A stretch of DNA of 64,000 nt from an uncultured Dehalococcoidia bacterium. Lineage in GTDB: Bacteria; Chloroflexota; Dehalococcoidia; Lucifugimonadales; UBA3495. The translations under genes and the position numbers were made by a program. Below the pieces are notes generated by a model, which saw nothing but the letters and a program-made list of their open reading frames with translations, had not been told where the DNA came from and did not search any database. The stretch is from contig CATOSP010000002.1 of assembly GCA_951812625.1 (NCBI GenBank), positions 1,466,880 through 1,530,879 on the forward strand, in the 5' to 3' direction. Of this stretch, positions 45,591 through 54,073 are shown one piece after another (within the stretch, counting starts at the first letter, position 1; each line of letters begins with the position of its first letter).

Positions 45591-46685
45591 ATGGCTGACG
45601 AAAAGATTCGTGTGGGTATCATCGGTGCGAATGCAGAGCGGGGATGGGGTTCAGGGGCGCATGTTCCCGCACTCCTCGCATTGCCGGAGTACGAACTGGC
45701 CGCGATATGCACCGCTCACCAGGACACCGCTGAGGCATCGGCCAGGAAGTTCGGTGCAAGGATGGCCTTCCATGACCACGAGGAGATGGTCAACCACCCG
45801 GACATCGACCTCGTGACCGTGGCCGTGCGGGTACCGTACCACCTGCGGTTGACCACCGACGCACTTAACGCGGGTAAGCACGTCTATACCGAATGGCCCT
45901 TGGGCGTCACGCTGGAGGAAACGCAACAATTGGCTGACTTGGCCAGGACCAGGGGAGTACGCACCATGGTCGGCCTTCAGGGCCGTTGCTCCCCGGCGTT
46001 GATGTACATGAGGGAGCTGGTCGAGGACGGTTACGTGGGAGAGGTTCTGTCCTGCCACCTGAGCAGCTTCAACTCCACGGGACTTGACCGGACATCAGAC
46101 CGAGTATGGGCCAAGGACAAGGAGTCAGGCGTCGGAACGTTGAACATCCAGTTCGGTCATTATGTCGATGCCCTGTGTCTCTGTGTGGGTGAAATCCAGG
46201 GTGTCTCCGCCGTAGTTAGCACCCAGGTCAACGAGTGGTACTTCACAGACCTGGAGGAGACGATGGACGTGACCACCCCGGACAACGTGTTGGTCAGCGG
46301 TACTTTGGCCAGCGGGGCCGTGGTTTCCGCCCATGTAGCCTCGATTCCCTGGCATGGCAGAGGACCGACAATCCAGGTGTTTGGAAGGGACGGCACACTC
46401 TCGTACCACGGGTCGCACATAGACCATACCCGCTTGGAAGGTGCACGAAGGGATGAGGGTGCGCTGCACGAGATTGATATCCCAGACCGCCTGATTTGGG
46501 CGCCTCCGGAAGTGCCGCAGGGTCCTCCGTTCAATGTGGCCCAGATGTACCGTCGGCTGGCGGATGCCATACGCACCGGCGGCCCGGTGGAACCTGATTT
46601 CGACTTCGCGGTGCGACGGCACAGACTGCTGTCCGCAATCCAACAGGCGTCCGATGAAGGACGCCGACAGTCGGTCCAAAGATAA
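45591..46685 (+). CDS. Gfo/Idh/MocA family oxidoreductase
   Basis: 364 residues from ATG 45591; a TTG at 45570 is possible. N-terminal Rossmann fold with RVGIIGANAERGWGSGAHVP and LVTVAVRVPYHLRLTTDAL, then HVYTEWPLGVTLEE near residue 105, where the usual EKP motif is EWP. The C-terminal alpha/beta domain has SGVGTLNIQFGHYVDALCLC. NAD(P) enzyme probably acting on a sugar, inositol or similar polyol. Lys of EKP is missing, which may alter catalysis. Convergent with the next gene. Confidence 0.87.
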   Translation: MADEKIRVGIIGANAERGWGSGAHVPALLALPEYELAAICTAHQDTAEASARKFGARMAFHDHEEMVNHPDIDLVTVAVRVPYHLRLTTDALNAGKHVYTEWPLGVTLEETQQLADLARTRGVRTMVGLQGRCSPALMYMRELVEDGYVGEVLSCHLSSFNSTGLDRTSDRVWAKDKESGVGTLNIQFGHYVDALCLCVGEIQGVSAVVSTQVNEWYFTDLEETMDVTTPDNVLVSGTLASGAVVSAHVASIPWHGRGPTIQVFGRDGTLSYHGSHIDHTRLEGARRDEGALHEIDIPDRLIWAPPEVPQGPPFNVAQMYRRLADAIRTGGPVEPDFDFAVRRHRLLSAIQQASDEGRRQSVQR

Positions 46686-46703
46686 CAGACCCTGCCCGAG
46701 CCG

Positions 46704-47111
46704 CTATACAGCCCTGAACTTGGGCAGGGTAATCTCCTCGCTGACCCTCTCGAAGACGACCTCGACGTCCATGCCGATTTCGATCTGCTCCGGGTCAAGG
46801 TCGACCAGGTTGCTTATCATGTGGACGCCCTCAGTTAGCTCCACATCGACTATGCCCCAGGGCAGCCGCTCCCTGAAGGCGGGATTAACCGGCTGACGCG
46901 TGATTGTATAGGTATAGACTTTGCCCTTCCCTTCTGATGCTACCCATTCCAGGTTCTCAGAGGAGCAGAGGGGGCAGGTGGGTTTGGGTGGGTGGAAGGA
47001 CTCTTGGCAGTCGTTGCACCGCCTGAGTACAAGCCGGTGCTCACGGCAATTGTCCCAGAAGACCTGATTGTCCAGGTTCGGGATGGGCAATGGGAAATTG
47101 GCGGTGGTCAT
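46704..47111 (-). CDS. Zn-ribbon/OB-fold protein (DUF35 family)
   Basis: 135 residues. Rubredoxin-like zinc ribbon with CNDC and CPLC near residues 32-49, then an OB fold from about 58 (GKVYTYTITRQPVNPAF; PWGIVDVELTEG; DVEVVFE). Such proteins form complexes with thiolase-like enzymes and may act as acyl-CoA binding or hydratase partners. It directly follows the thiolase (6 nt) and has GGAGGTGATCGC before the ATG. The pair is a classic arrangement. Confidence 0.92.
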   Translation of the reverse strand: MTTANFPLPIPNLDNQVFWDNCREHRLVLRRCNDCQESFHPPKPTCPLCSSENLEWVASEGKGKVYTYTITRQPVNPAFRERLPWGIVDVELTEGVHMISNLVDLDPEQIEIGMDVEVVFERVSEEITLPKFRAV

Positions 47112-47117
47112 GTGCGA

Positions 47118-48254
47118 TCACCTCCTTAGCACTAGGGCGCCTGACCCGTCTCCACTGTCTACCAGCCCGAACTCGGCGTCTTCCACCTGGGCGTAAGACC
47201 GGTGCCGCAGTTGTCGTACTACCTCGATGATCTGGTTCATCCCTTGCATGTAAGCCTCGGAGAGATGCCCGCCCGATGTGTTAACGGGCAGTTCCGCTCC
47301 CGCCTCGATGCGGCCTTCCTCTACGAAGGGTCCACCCTCGCCGCGCGGGCAGAAACCGTAGTCCTCCAGCTTGGTGATGATCACCGGGCTGAAGTGGTCG
47401 TAGAATCCGATCACGTCTATATCCTGGGGCGTGATACCTGCGCCGCCGAACAGCTCGGGGGCCATTCTCGCGCCTCCGCTGTCGTCCCACCCCCGTTCGG
47501 ACCTCCCCTGCTCTGCCGGCATACACTGGGTCGCGTTGCTGATCAACACTGGCGGCTGCTTCATGTCTGCAGCCGCTTCCGCAGACGAGACCACGAAAGC
47601 GCACGCTCCATCGGCCTCCAGTGCGCAATCGAAAATTCTGAGCGGGTCGAAAAACATCTTGGATGTCTCGTAGTCCTCCAGCGTGATCGGCCTTCCGTGC
47701 ATAATGGCCCTGGGATTCATGCAGGCGTGCTTGCGGAAGGTCACGCACACCGCGCCAAGCTGCCGGACGGTCGTGCCGAACTCGTGCATGTGACGCCTTA
47801 TCCGCAGGGCGCTGGATTGGCCGGGGACCAGAAGCCCGTAGGGTTCGGTGAAGGCTGACCCCTTCTGTCCCCGGCGTGTGGTGACCACGCCGGAACCGTA
47901 CCGTTGTCCGGAACGGCCGTTAACGGAGCGGAACACCAGGACATTGTTGGCCATCCCGTGGGACACGGCTAAAGCTGCCTGGGCAACCAGACCGCAGGCA
48001 GCGCCTCCGAGCGGCCCCAACTCGCTGTAGTAACGGAGCCAGGGAATTCCAAGGCCCGCAGCAAGCTCCGAGTGTGAGGTCGAGTCCGCGGTGAACCGGA
48101 CCATGCCATCGATGTCGGCAGTGGTTAGCCCCGCATCGGCAATCGCGTTCTTGGCAGCTTCTACGGCCATGCTCAATTCGGTCCTGCCCGAATCGCGGGT
48201 GTACTTGGTCTCGCCTACGCCGACGATGGCGCATCTGTCCTTCAGCGTGTTCAT
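47118..48254 (-). CDS. Thiolase family protein (lipid-transfer/acetyl-CoA acetyltransferase type)
   Basis: 378 residues from ATG 48254 with GGAGGTAGTA upstream; an upstream ATG at 48290 has no such site. N-terminal KDRCAIVGVGETKYTRDSGR, then AGLTTADIDGMVRFTADS, and GPLGGAACGLVAQAALAVSH. C-terminal NTSGGHLSEAYMQGMNQIIE is the thiolase second half with the GGH motif. The family usually condenses or cleaves beta-ketoacyl-CoA; SCP2-type members often work with a DUF35 partner, here the next gene. The nucleophile Cys cannot be fixed by eye (candidate in GGAACGL). Confidence 0.9.
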   Translation of the reverse strand: MNTLKDRCAIVGVGETKYTRDSGRTELSMAVEAAKNAIADAGLTTADIDGMVRFTADSTSHSELAAGLGIPWLRYYSELGPLGGAACGLVAQAALAVSHGMANNVLVFRSVNGRSGQRYGSGVVTTRRGQKGSAFTEPYGLLVPGQSSALRIRRHMHEFGTTVRQLGAVCVTFRKHACMNPRAIMHGRPITLEDYETSKMFFDPLRIFDCALEADGACAFVVSSAEAAADMKQPPVLISNATQCMPAEQGRSERGWDDSGGARMAPELFGGAGITPQDIDVIGFYDHFSPVIITKLEDYGFCPRGEGGPFVEEGRIEAGAELPVNTSGGHLSEAYMQGMNQIIEVVRQLRHRSYAQVEDAEFGLVDSGDGSGALVLRR

Positions 48255-48355
48255 TACTACCTCCGGCTGCTGGTCGTCGATGGCTGGCAAGCGGCGGTTC
48301 TTCTGGTTGTGTTTCTTTGGTTGTGTTTCTTATGGTTGTTTGTTGTCCGTCCACT

Positions 48356-49345
48356 CTAGTCCAATCCTACGGGGTCTCCGCTAGCGGCGGAGCGGTAGGC
48401 AGCGTCAACTATACGTAGGGCAGCTAAGTTGTCCTCGATCCCCGCCACCGGAGGTCGCCCGTTCTTCAAGGCGTCGATCGTGTCCACGACAAACGCGGGG
48501 TAGTAGGGGCTGTTGTCCAGTGGTCCATCAATACTGCCATCCGCGCCCTGGCTGTTGAACCACACCATCCTCTCTTTCCCTTCGGAATGGTACTGCCGGG
48601 TCTTGCCGTGGAGGGAGAACTCCACCCGTGGTGACCAGGGAGACTGCGCGTGTACGTAGGCGCTTTCGATGGCGCAGACCGCCCCATCATCGGTCTCAAG
48701 AGTCACGTGGGCATAGTCCTCCACTTCCTCTCCGAAGGACTGTGAACTGGTCACGGCATGGACCCTCGCGGACTTCTTCCCGGTCAGGTGCAGGTACAGG
48801 TCGGGGAGGTGTATCCCGATGTTGGTAAGGCAGCCGCCTCCCGCCTCGGCCAATCGTAGATTCCAGGGATTGTCGTTCTCATGGTACCGGCTCACGGGTC
48901 CGGACATAAACCGCAAGGAGGCATGGGAAAAATCCGCACTGCCACTCTCGGTCTCCCGGATCTTTCGCACCCACGGACTCAGCCTGATGGAGAACGGCAC
49001 CGCCACGAATGCGCGCTTGGAGCGGGCAAGCTCTGCCAGACCCTCGACCTCCGCGAGGTTGAGGCCCATAGGTTTCTCCATGGCGAATGGGATGCCCTCT
49101 TCAAGTAGAAACCGTGCCGTCTCAGCCATCTCGCAGTGCCTGCCGAGGGCGAAGACAAAGTCGGGATGCTCTCGTGCCACCATATCGCGCCAGTCGTCAT
49201 AAAACCGGGACCCCAGTGAGGATGCCACTGCTTGGCCTGTTTCCGGGTTCCGGGCCGTCAGGGCCGCAACGCCGGTGAGGTCATGCAAAGTACGGTAGTA
49301 GGACGGGGCGTGCCAGTGGGTCACATCGATAAAGCAGACCTTCAT
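48356..49345 (-). CDS. Gfo/Idh/MocA family oxidoreductase
   Basis: 329 residues. Rossmann-type N-terminus (MKVCFIDVTHWHAPSYYR) with atypical nucleotide loop, the conserved IPFAMEKPMGLNLAEVEGLA with catalytic Lys near residue 92, and a C-terminal domain with GGGCLTNIGIHLPDLYLHL. DDGAVCAIESAYVHA lies near residue 223. Unlike the copy at 45591, EKP is intact. Substrate unknown. The start is ATG with a weak ribosome site. Confidence 0.88.
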   Translation of the reverse strand: MKVCFIDVTHWHAPSYYRTLHDLTGVAALTARNPETGQAVASSLGSRFYDDWRDMVAREHPDFVFALGRHCEMAETARFLLEEGIPFAMEKPMGLNLAEVEGLAELARSKRAFVAVPFSIRLSPWVRKIRETESGSADFSHASLRFMSGPVSRYHENDNPWNLRLAEAGGGCLTNIGIHLPDLYLHLTGKKSARVHAVTSSQSFGEEVEDYAHVTLETDDGAVCAIESAYVHAQSPWSPRVEFSLHGKTRQYHSEGKERMVWFNSQGADGSIDGPLDNSPYYPAFVVDTIDALKNGRPPVAGIEDNLAALRIVDAAYRSAASGDPVGLD

Positions 49346-49403
49346 ACCTGTTGCCGGTCCTCACTCATGGCATTGAACACCCACATCTCCCCTGGTGCGG
49401 GTG

Positions 49404-50066
49404 TTAGACAGACTGGGCATGGGTTACCTGCAGTTGCTTGGTGAAAAAGTCCACTACCTGCTTGGCCATAATGTCTTCCTGCCCAAACCAGAAGTGGTCG
49501 GCCCCTGCCACGAATTCGCAGGACACAGGCCCGGAGAATGCCTCGAGCACTGCGGGCAATTGCGGCGCGTCAATGAGCCGGTCCTGGTCCCCCGAGATGA
49601 TGAAAGTCGGGCGCGGGGATGTCTTGATATGTGTGAGTTCCAGCCGCTCATACGACGGGGAGATCAGGGCAAAAGCCGAGACTTGCTCCTGAAGATCGGT
49701 GCTTCCCATGATTACTCCGGTCCCGAAGGAATAACCGGCTAGTCCTATTCTGCTGCTGTCTACGCCCTCCCAGTCCCGCAGGAATCCTACAGCAGCCATC
49801 GCTTCCTCGTGTTCTAGCTCGCCTTCGGTATGTTCTCCCTGGCTGTTTCCAACACCCCTGAAATTGAACCTGATGCTCGCTATTCCCGCCGCGGCCAGGC
49901 CGAATGAAACAGCTACCACTACGTTGTTGTCCATGTTGCCGCCGCGCAATGGGTGGGGGTGGCAAATCACGACGCCGGGAACCGGCTGGTCTACCTTGTC
50001 CGGCACGGCGACGACACCCTCAAAAGTGAACCCCCCCGCCTCGAAGCTAACTGCGCTCTGACGCAT
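49404..50066 (-). CDS. Alpha/beta hydrolase (dienelactone hydrolase-like)
   Basis: 220 residues. ICHPHPLRGGNMDNNVV near residue 34 is characteristic of this small hydrolase group, with FRGVGNSQGEHTEGE following. Nucleophile Ser in LAGYSFGTG near residue 117, acid in ISGDQDRLID near residue 167, His in AGADHFWFGQ near residue 195. No signal peptide. ATG start with AAGGAGTTGGAAAC upstream. Likely an esterase or peptidase-like hydrolase; substrate unknown. Confidence 0.9.
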   Translation of the reverse strand: MRQSAVSFEAGGFTFEGVVAVPDKVDQPVPGVVICHPHPLRGGNMDNNVVVAVSFGLAAAGIASIRFNFRGVGNSQGEHTEGELEHEEAMAAVGFLRDWEGVDSSRIGLAGYSFGTGVIMGSTDLQEQVSAFALISPSYERLELTHIKTSPRPTFIISGDQDRLIDAPQLPAVLEAFSGPVSCEFVAGADHFWFGQEDIMAKQVVDFFTKQLQVTHAQSV

Positions 50067-50120
50067 GTTTCCAACTCCTTAGGGCACCAGATTGTGTGGC
50101 CAGTGTTTCAGGGCAGGTGG

Positions 50121-50873
50121 CTACCGGGCGGTTCTGCCGCCATCGATAACCAACTCGCTTCCGGTCATGAACGAGGACTCGTCGGATGCCAGGAACAACA
50201 CGCCCCAGGCAACATCTTCCGGTTGACCGATACGTCCCAGTGGCGTCCGTTCGGCGCTGCGGCGTCGTGCCTCGTCGTCCGTTAGGATGGTGGGGAGGGT
50301 CATATCGGTCTCGATAATCCCCGGATGTACCGAGTTGCAGCGGATGTTGTCCTTGGCATACTGGACTGCGGTGGACTTGGTTAGGAGCCTGACTGCGCCC
50401 TTGGAAGCGCCGTAGGCTGCAGCTCCCGCGGAAGCCCTGAGTCCGGCCACTGAGGATATGTTGATTATGGACCCGCCGCCCGCTCTCCGCATCTCCGGAA
50501 TTGCCAGCTTGGTTCCGAGAAATACACCCTTCCCGTTGACGTCCATGATTCTGTCCCAGAGCTCCTCGGTGGTGTCCTCGATGCGGGCTGGTGGGTAGAT
50601 TCCCGCGTTGTTCACCAGCACGTCCAGCTTCCCGAACCGGTTAACGGCTTCCCCGATTGCTTTCCGCCAGTCTTCTTCGGAAGTCACGTCTAGGTGAATG
50701 TAGACACATTCTCCGCCCGCTTCTGCGATTTCCGCCTCTACCTTCTGGCCTTCCTCATCGAGTATATCGCCGATAACGACCTTCGCCCCTTCTCGGGTAA
50801 ACATCCGGGCTTCTACAGCGCCCTGGCCCCTGGCGCCTCCGCTTATCAGGGCCACTTTTCCTTCGAGCCGCAT
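50121..50873 (-). CDS. Short-chain dehydrogenase/reductase
   Basis: 250 residues from ATG 50873 with AGGGAGGGAAC upstream; a longer upstream frame is rejected. NAD-binding GGARGQGAVEARMF near residue 12, Asp in VIGDILDEEG, NNAG motif in DVLVNNAGIY near residue 85. Catalytic Ser in INISSVAG, Tyr-x3-Lys in AYGASKGAVRL. Most such proteins are 3-oxoacyl or hydroxysteroid dehydrogenases. It follows the hydrolase direction on the minus strand by 55 nt. Confidence 0.93.
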   Translation of the reverse strand: MRLEGKVALISGGARGQGAVEARMFTREGAKVVIGDILDEEGQKVEAEIAEAGGECVYIHLDVTSEEDWRKAIGEAVNRFGKLDVLVNNAGIYPPARIEDTTEELWDRIMDVNGKGVFLGTKLAIPEMRRAGGGSIINISSVAGLRASAGAAAYGASKGAVRLLTKSTAVQYAKDNIRCNSVHPGIIETDMTLPTILTDDEARRRSAERTPLGRIGQPEDVAWGVLFLASDESSFMTGSELVIDGGRTAR

Positions 50874-50997
50874 GTTCCCTCCCTTGGTTCTACGCTCCAT
50901 ATGCAGGGGATGGCCCATTATTGCACACGGGCAAGTCTCTAGCTAGCACATCCCAGGTCACACCGCAGCGGCGGGGGCTGGGTCATATTGTTGTCGA

Positions 50998-52389
50998 GTG
51001 GGCTATAATCTCCGGTGGCTCAACACCCCAGCGACTTTCCTGATCGGACCAGATTTGAACGCGACTCAACCCAGTTCCCTGAAATGGCGATCACGCCTGG
51101 CGCAGTCCCTTCCCTTCTACTATGGGTGGGTTATCGTCGCCAACACGGTGGCGCTCAGCCTCTCATCCCGCACGGTTATGACCGTGGCCGTCTTGTCAGT
51201 GTTTGTCGTTCCGATGACCAATGAGCTCGGCTGGTCCCGCGGCTTGTTCTCCGGTGCTGTGAGTCTGGGGGGCCTTTGTGCTGTGGTGGTGTCTCCGTTC
51301 ATCGGGCGGTGGATTGACAGATACGGTGCTGGATTGCTGCTTTCGGCATCCTCCGTGCTCACTGGCGCGCTCTCGGTGCTTCTCGCGGTCACGGCGAACC
51401 CGCTAGCCTTCTACGCTCTTTACGTGCCGGGAAGGATGATCTTCACCGGCCCTCTGGAACTCGGTATACCCACGGCGCTCAGCAATTGGTTCATCCGAAG
51501 ACGCCCCTTGAGCCTTGCGATAGACGGCGCATCTAAGGGCATTGGACTGACCATTATGCCGTTGGTAGCCCAGTTCATAATCACCGGGTGGGACTGGAAG
51601 ACGGCATGGGTGGCCTTGGGCATCCTGTCCGTGGCCGTGGGCGTTATACCTCCGCTGCTCTTTATGAGCCGCCGCCCGGAGGACCTGGGCCTCGAACCCG
51701 ACCCTGCGCCTCGTGCCAGGCAGGAAGCCCATGCAGGGGACTCGGAAGCCGGGCTCGAGACGCCTGGAACAACGGCTGAGACCAATTTCACCGTGAGTCA
51801 GGCGTTGAGGACCCGTGCTCTGTGGATACTGGCGGTATTTTCCGGCGCGGGTTTCATGGTCCAGGCCGGGGTCAGCCTCCATCAGGTCCCCCACTACATA
51901 GAGCAAGGGATATTGCCGCACTATGCGGCGTTGACCGCCAGCGGGTTTGCCCTCGCTCAGGTCATCGCTGGGATGCTCTGGTCGACCCTAACCCGTAGGG
52001 TTCACTTGCGGTACCTGCTTGCGACTGCTGCCTTTGTGCTCGCCGGTGCCTCGGTGGCTACTTCCCATAGCTATACTCCGATCTCTGCGCTGGCATCCGC
52101 CGGCGCGGTCGGCCTGGGTGTGGGAGGGTTGCATCTGTTGGTGAGGCTGACATGGGCCGACTACTACGGCCGGCAGCACCTTGGGTCCATAAGAGGAATC
52201 ACAATGTCCGCCCAGATCGGCGGCCAGGCCCTGGGGCCAGTCACCTCCGGGTTCTTGTACGACCACACCGGGAATTATCATCTGGCGCTCCAGGTCTTCA
52301 CGGCAACTGCGGCCCTGGGGGGTCTTCTGGTCTTGTTCGCTGCACCGCCCAAGATGCAGGCAGGTGCCCACGTGTCAACAGCGGCGTGA
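50998..52389 (+). CDS. Major facilitator superfamily transporter (monocarboxylate-type)
   Basis: Up to 463 residues from GTG 50998, with about 12 hydrophobic segments and a long central loop (residues 227-255). SLPFYYGWVIVANTVALSLS and ELGWSRGLFSGAVSLGG are typical of the MCT-like/OFA branch that moves oxalate, formate or monocarboxylates. SPFIGRWIDRYGAGLL is the loop 2-3 motif. The start is uncertain: no candidate has a good ribosome site, and TATAAT (51002-51007) overlaps the first codons. A TTG at 51055 is an alternative. Confidence 0.85.
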   Translation: MGYNLRWLNTPATFLIGPDLNATQPSSLKWRSRLAQSLPFYYGWVIVANTVALSLSSRTVMTVAVLSVFVVPMTNELGWSRGLFSGAVSLGGLCAVVVSPFIGRWIDRYGAGLLLSASSVLTGALSVLLAVTANPLAFYALYVPGRMIFTGPLELGIPTALSNWFIRRRPLSLAIDGASKGIGLTIMPLVAQFIITGWDWKTAWVALGILSVAVGVIPPLLFMSRRPEDLGLEPDPAPRARQEAHAGDSEAGLETPGTTAETNFTVSQALRTRALWILAVFSGAGFMVQAGVSLHQVPHYIEQGILPHYAALTASGFALAQVIAGMLWSTLTRRVHLRYLLATAAFVLAGASVATSHSYTPISALASAGAVGLGVGGLHLLVRLTWADYYGRQHLGSIRGITMSAQIGGQALGPVTSGFLYDHTGNYHLALQVFTATAALGGLLVLFAAPPKMQAGAHVSTAA

Positions 52390-52430
52390 CCCCCCCGTGT
52401 GGTGCAACCCGTTGGCGCCGCCCAGCCTCA

Positions 52431-52458
52431 TTGACAACTCGATTTTTTGGTCTATCAT
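52431..52458 (+). promoter_or_regulatory. Promoter of the zur-znu operon
   Basis: TTGACA (52431-52436), a 16-nt spacer and TATCAT (52453-52458). It lies 36 nt before the zur start. Confidence 0.75.
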
Positions 52459-52484
52459 TATTAGCGCAAACGATTGCAATAACT
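52457..52484 (+). promoter_or_regulatory. Candidate Zur operator
   Basis: Imperfect inverted repeat spanning the predicted transcription start: outer arms ATTATT/AATAAC and inner GCAA-ACGA-TTGC (52466-52477). AT-rich dyads of this size at the promoter are typical of Fur/Zur boxes. Binding by the adjacent regulator would block transcription of its own operon. Confidence 0.55.
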
Positions 52485-52494
52485 AGGAGATGCA

Positions 52495-52929
52495 ATGTCC
52501 GGCCACGGGTCCGCGGTAGACATGTTGCGCTCCCAAGGATATCGCATGACGCCGCAGCGTCTGTCGGTCCTGGATATCGTCGCTAGCCAACAAGGCCACA
52601 TCGGAGTCGACGAAGTTTGGGGCTTGGCAAGACAGCAGCACCCATACGTAGATTTGGCAACCGTGTACCGGACATTACAGTTGTTGAAGCGTGCCGGGGT
52701 CGTAACTGAGGTTTTGATCGGGAATAGGCTGCATTTCGAAATGATCGACAAGCACAACCCTCATCAGCATATGGTCTGCTCCTCTTGTGATTCAGTCTTC
52801 ACCCTCAGTCCGGATTACTTGGCAGGGTTCAGCCGCCGATTGGTTGAGGAGTTCGGGTTTGTGCCTGACCTGGAGAATCTGACTATTGGAGGGACGTGCC
52901 TCGCGTGCCTCCAATCGGAGCAGGCATGA
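52495..52929 (+). CDS. zur: Fur-family transcriptional regulator, probably Zur
   Basis: 144 residues. Winged helix near 1-85 with GYRMTPQRLSVLDIVASQ and DLATVYRTLQLLKRAGVV (recognition helix). Dimerisation/metal domain with NPHQHMVCSSCDSVF and GGTCLACLQSEQA, the two CxxC pairs of the structural zinc site, and His ligands in NPHQH. Location at the head of a zinc-type ABC import operon makes Zur more likely than Fur or PerR. The ATG has CTAGGAGATGCA upstream and the stop overlaps znuA (ATGA). Confidence 0.88.
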   Translation: MSGHGSAVDMLRSQGYRMTPQRLSVLDIVASQQGHIGVDEVWGLARQQHPYVDLATVYRTLQLLKRAGVVTEVLIGNRLHFEMIDKHNPHQHMVCSSCDSVFTLSPDYLAGFSRRLVEEFGFVPDLENLTIGGTCLACLQSEQA

Positions 52930-53990
52930 GAGGCCATATCGCCAACCCCAAGTCGTTCCTCCGAAGTTTGGCAGCGATTGTATTGCTGCTCGGAACGGTG
53001 CTTCTCATGTTCGCATGTGGGGGAGCGCCAGTGGCATCTCAGGACGTTGTTCCCCAGCCCCTTCCGTCTGGTGACGGCTCCCTTAGCGTCGTTTCAACCG
53101 TGTCTCCGATCACCAGCATTGTCGAGAACATCGGCGGCGATCGTATCCGGCTTGAGGGCATCGTGCCCGAGGGAGTGAATTCGCATACTTTCGAGCCCTC
53201 TTTCTCACTGGCTGAGACCCTGTCTGAGGCGGATGTCGTCTTCTTGAATGGCTTGTTCTTGGAGCAGCCGAGCTTGGAGATGGCCCAGGCGAATCTGAAG
53301 GACGGCGCATCCATTGTCAGCCTCGGTGATCAGACGATAGGCCGAGAGGACTGGCAGTTCGACTTCTCCTTCCCTGAATCGGGTGGCCACCCCAACCCAC
53401 ATCTCTGGCCAGACCCCATCCTCTCGCTGCAATACGCGGAGATCGTGCGCGACCATCTGGCCGAGCGGGACCCGGAGAACGCGGACTACTACTCCGCCAA
53501 CTACGACGTTTTCCGGTCCCGAATCGTACAACTCGACGAGGCGATAAAGGCTATTGTAGCCAGCGTGCCGCCCGGTAACCGGAAGTTGCTCACTTACCAT
53601 GACTCTTGGGCATACTTTGCCAAGCGCTACGGCATGACCGTCATTGGAGCAGTTCAGCCATCGGACTTTTCTGAACCTTCAGTCGGGGAAGTGATTACCC
53701 TGATCGAGCAGATCCGCGAGGAGAAGATACCTGCCGTGTTTGGTTCCGAGGTATTCCCCAGTGACGTGATGGAACTTATCGCCTCGGAATCGGGTGCGAC
53801 ACTCGTCGACGATTTGAGCGATGACGACTTGCCAGGGGGCCCCGGCGATCCTCGGCATAGCTACCTGGGTCTGATGGTGGCTAACCTGGAGGTTATGATA
53901 CCTTCTCTCGGCGGCGACGCCTCCGCACTCTCCGGAATCGATACAGGGCCGGTCTTCGACGGCGTCTCGAACGCCATATACCCGCAATGA
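52926..53990 (+). CDS. znuA: Zinc ABC transporter substrate-binding lipoprotein (ZnuA-like)
   Basis: 354 residues. Type II signal: basic start, hydrophobic stretch near residues 15-30 and lipobox LMFAC. Mature domain: VVSTVSPITSIVENIGGDRI near residue 54, and the family ligand triplet His in GVNSHTFEPS, His in NPHLWPDP and His in LTYHDSWAYFAKRYG, with Asp in DLSDDD. Binds Zn2+ or Mn2+ outside the membrane. The His-rich loop of ZnuA proteins is absent here, but a His-rich tail is found on the ATPase. Confidence 0.9.
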   Translation: MRGHIANPKSFLRSLAAIVLLLGTVLLMFACGGAPVASQDVVPQPLPSGDGSLSVVSTVSPITSIVENIGGDRIRLEGIVPEGVNSHTFEPSFSLAETLSEADVVFLNGLFLEQPSLEMAQANLKDGASIVSLGDQTIGREDWQFDFSFPESGGHPNPHLWPDPILSLQYAEIVRDHLAERDPENADYYSANYDVFRSRIVQLDEAIKAIVASVPPGNRKLLTYHDSWAYFAKRYGMTVIGAVQPSDFSEPSVGEVITLIEQIREEKIPAVFGSEVFPSDVMELIASESGATLVDDLSDDDLPGGPGDPRHSYLGLMVANLEVMIPSLGGDASALSGIDTGPVFDGVSNAIYPQ

Positions 53991-54073
53991 CCGGCACACA
54001 CTCGGATCACCGGATTGAGAGCCCTTTATTTCGGGAGTCCCAGCCCGACTCCAAACAGGGATGAGAACTAAGT

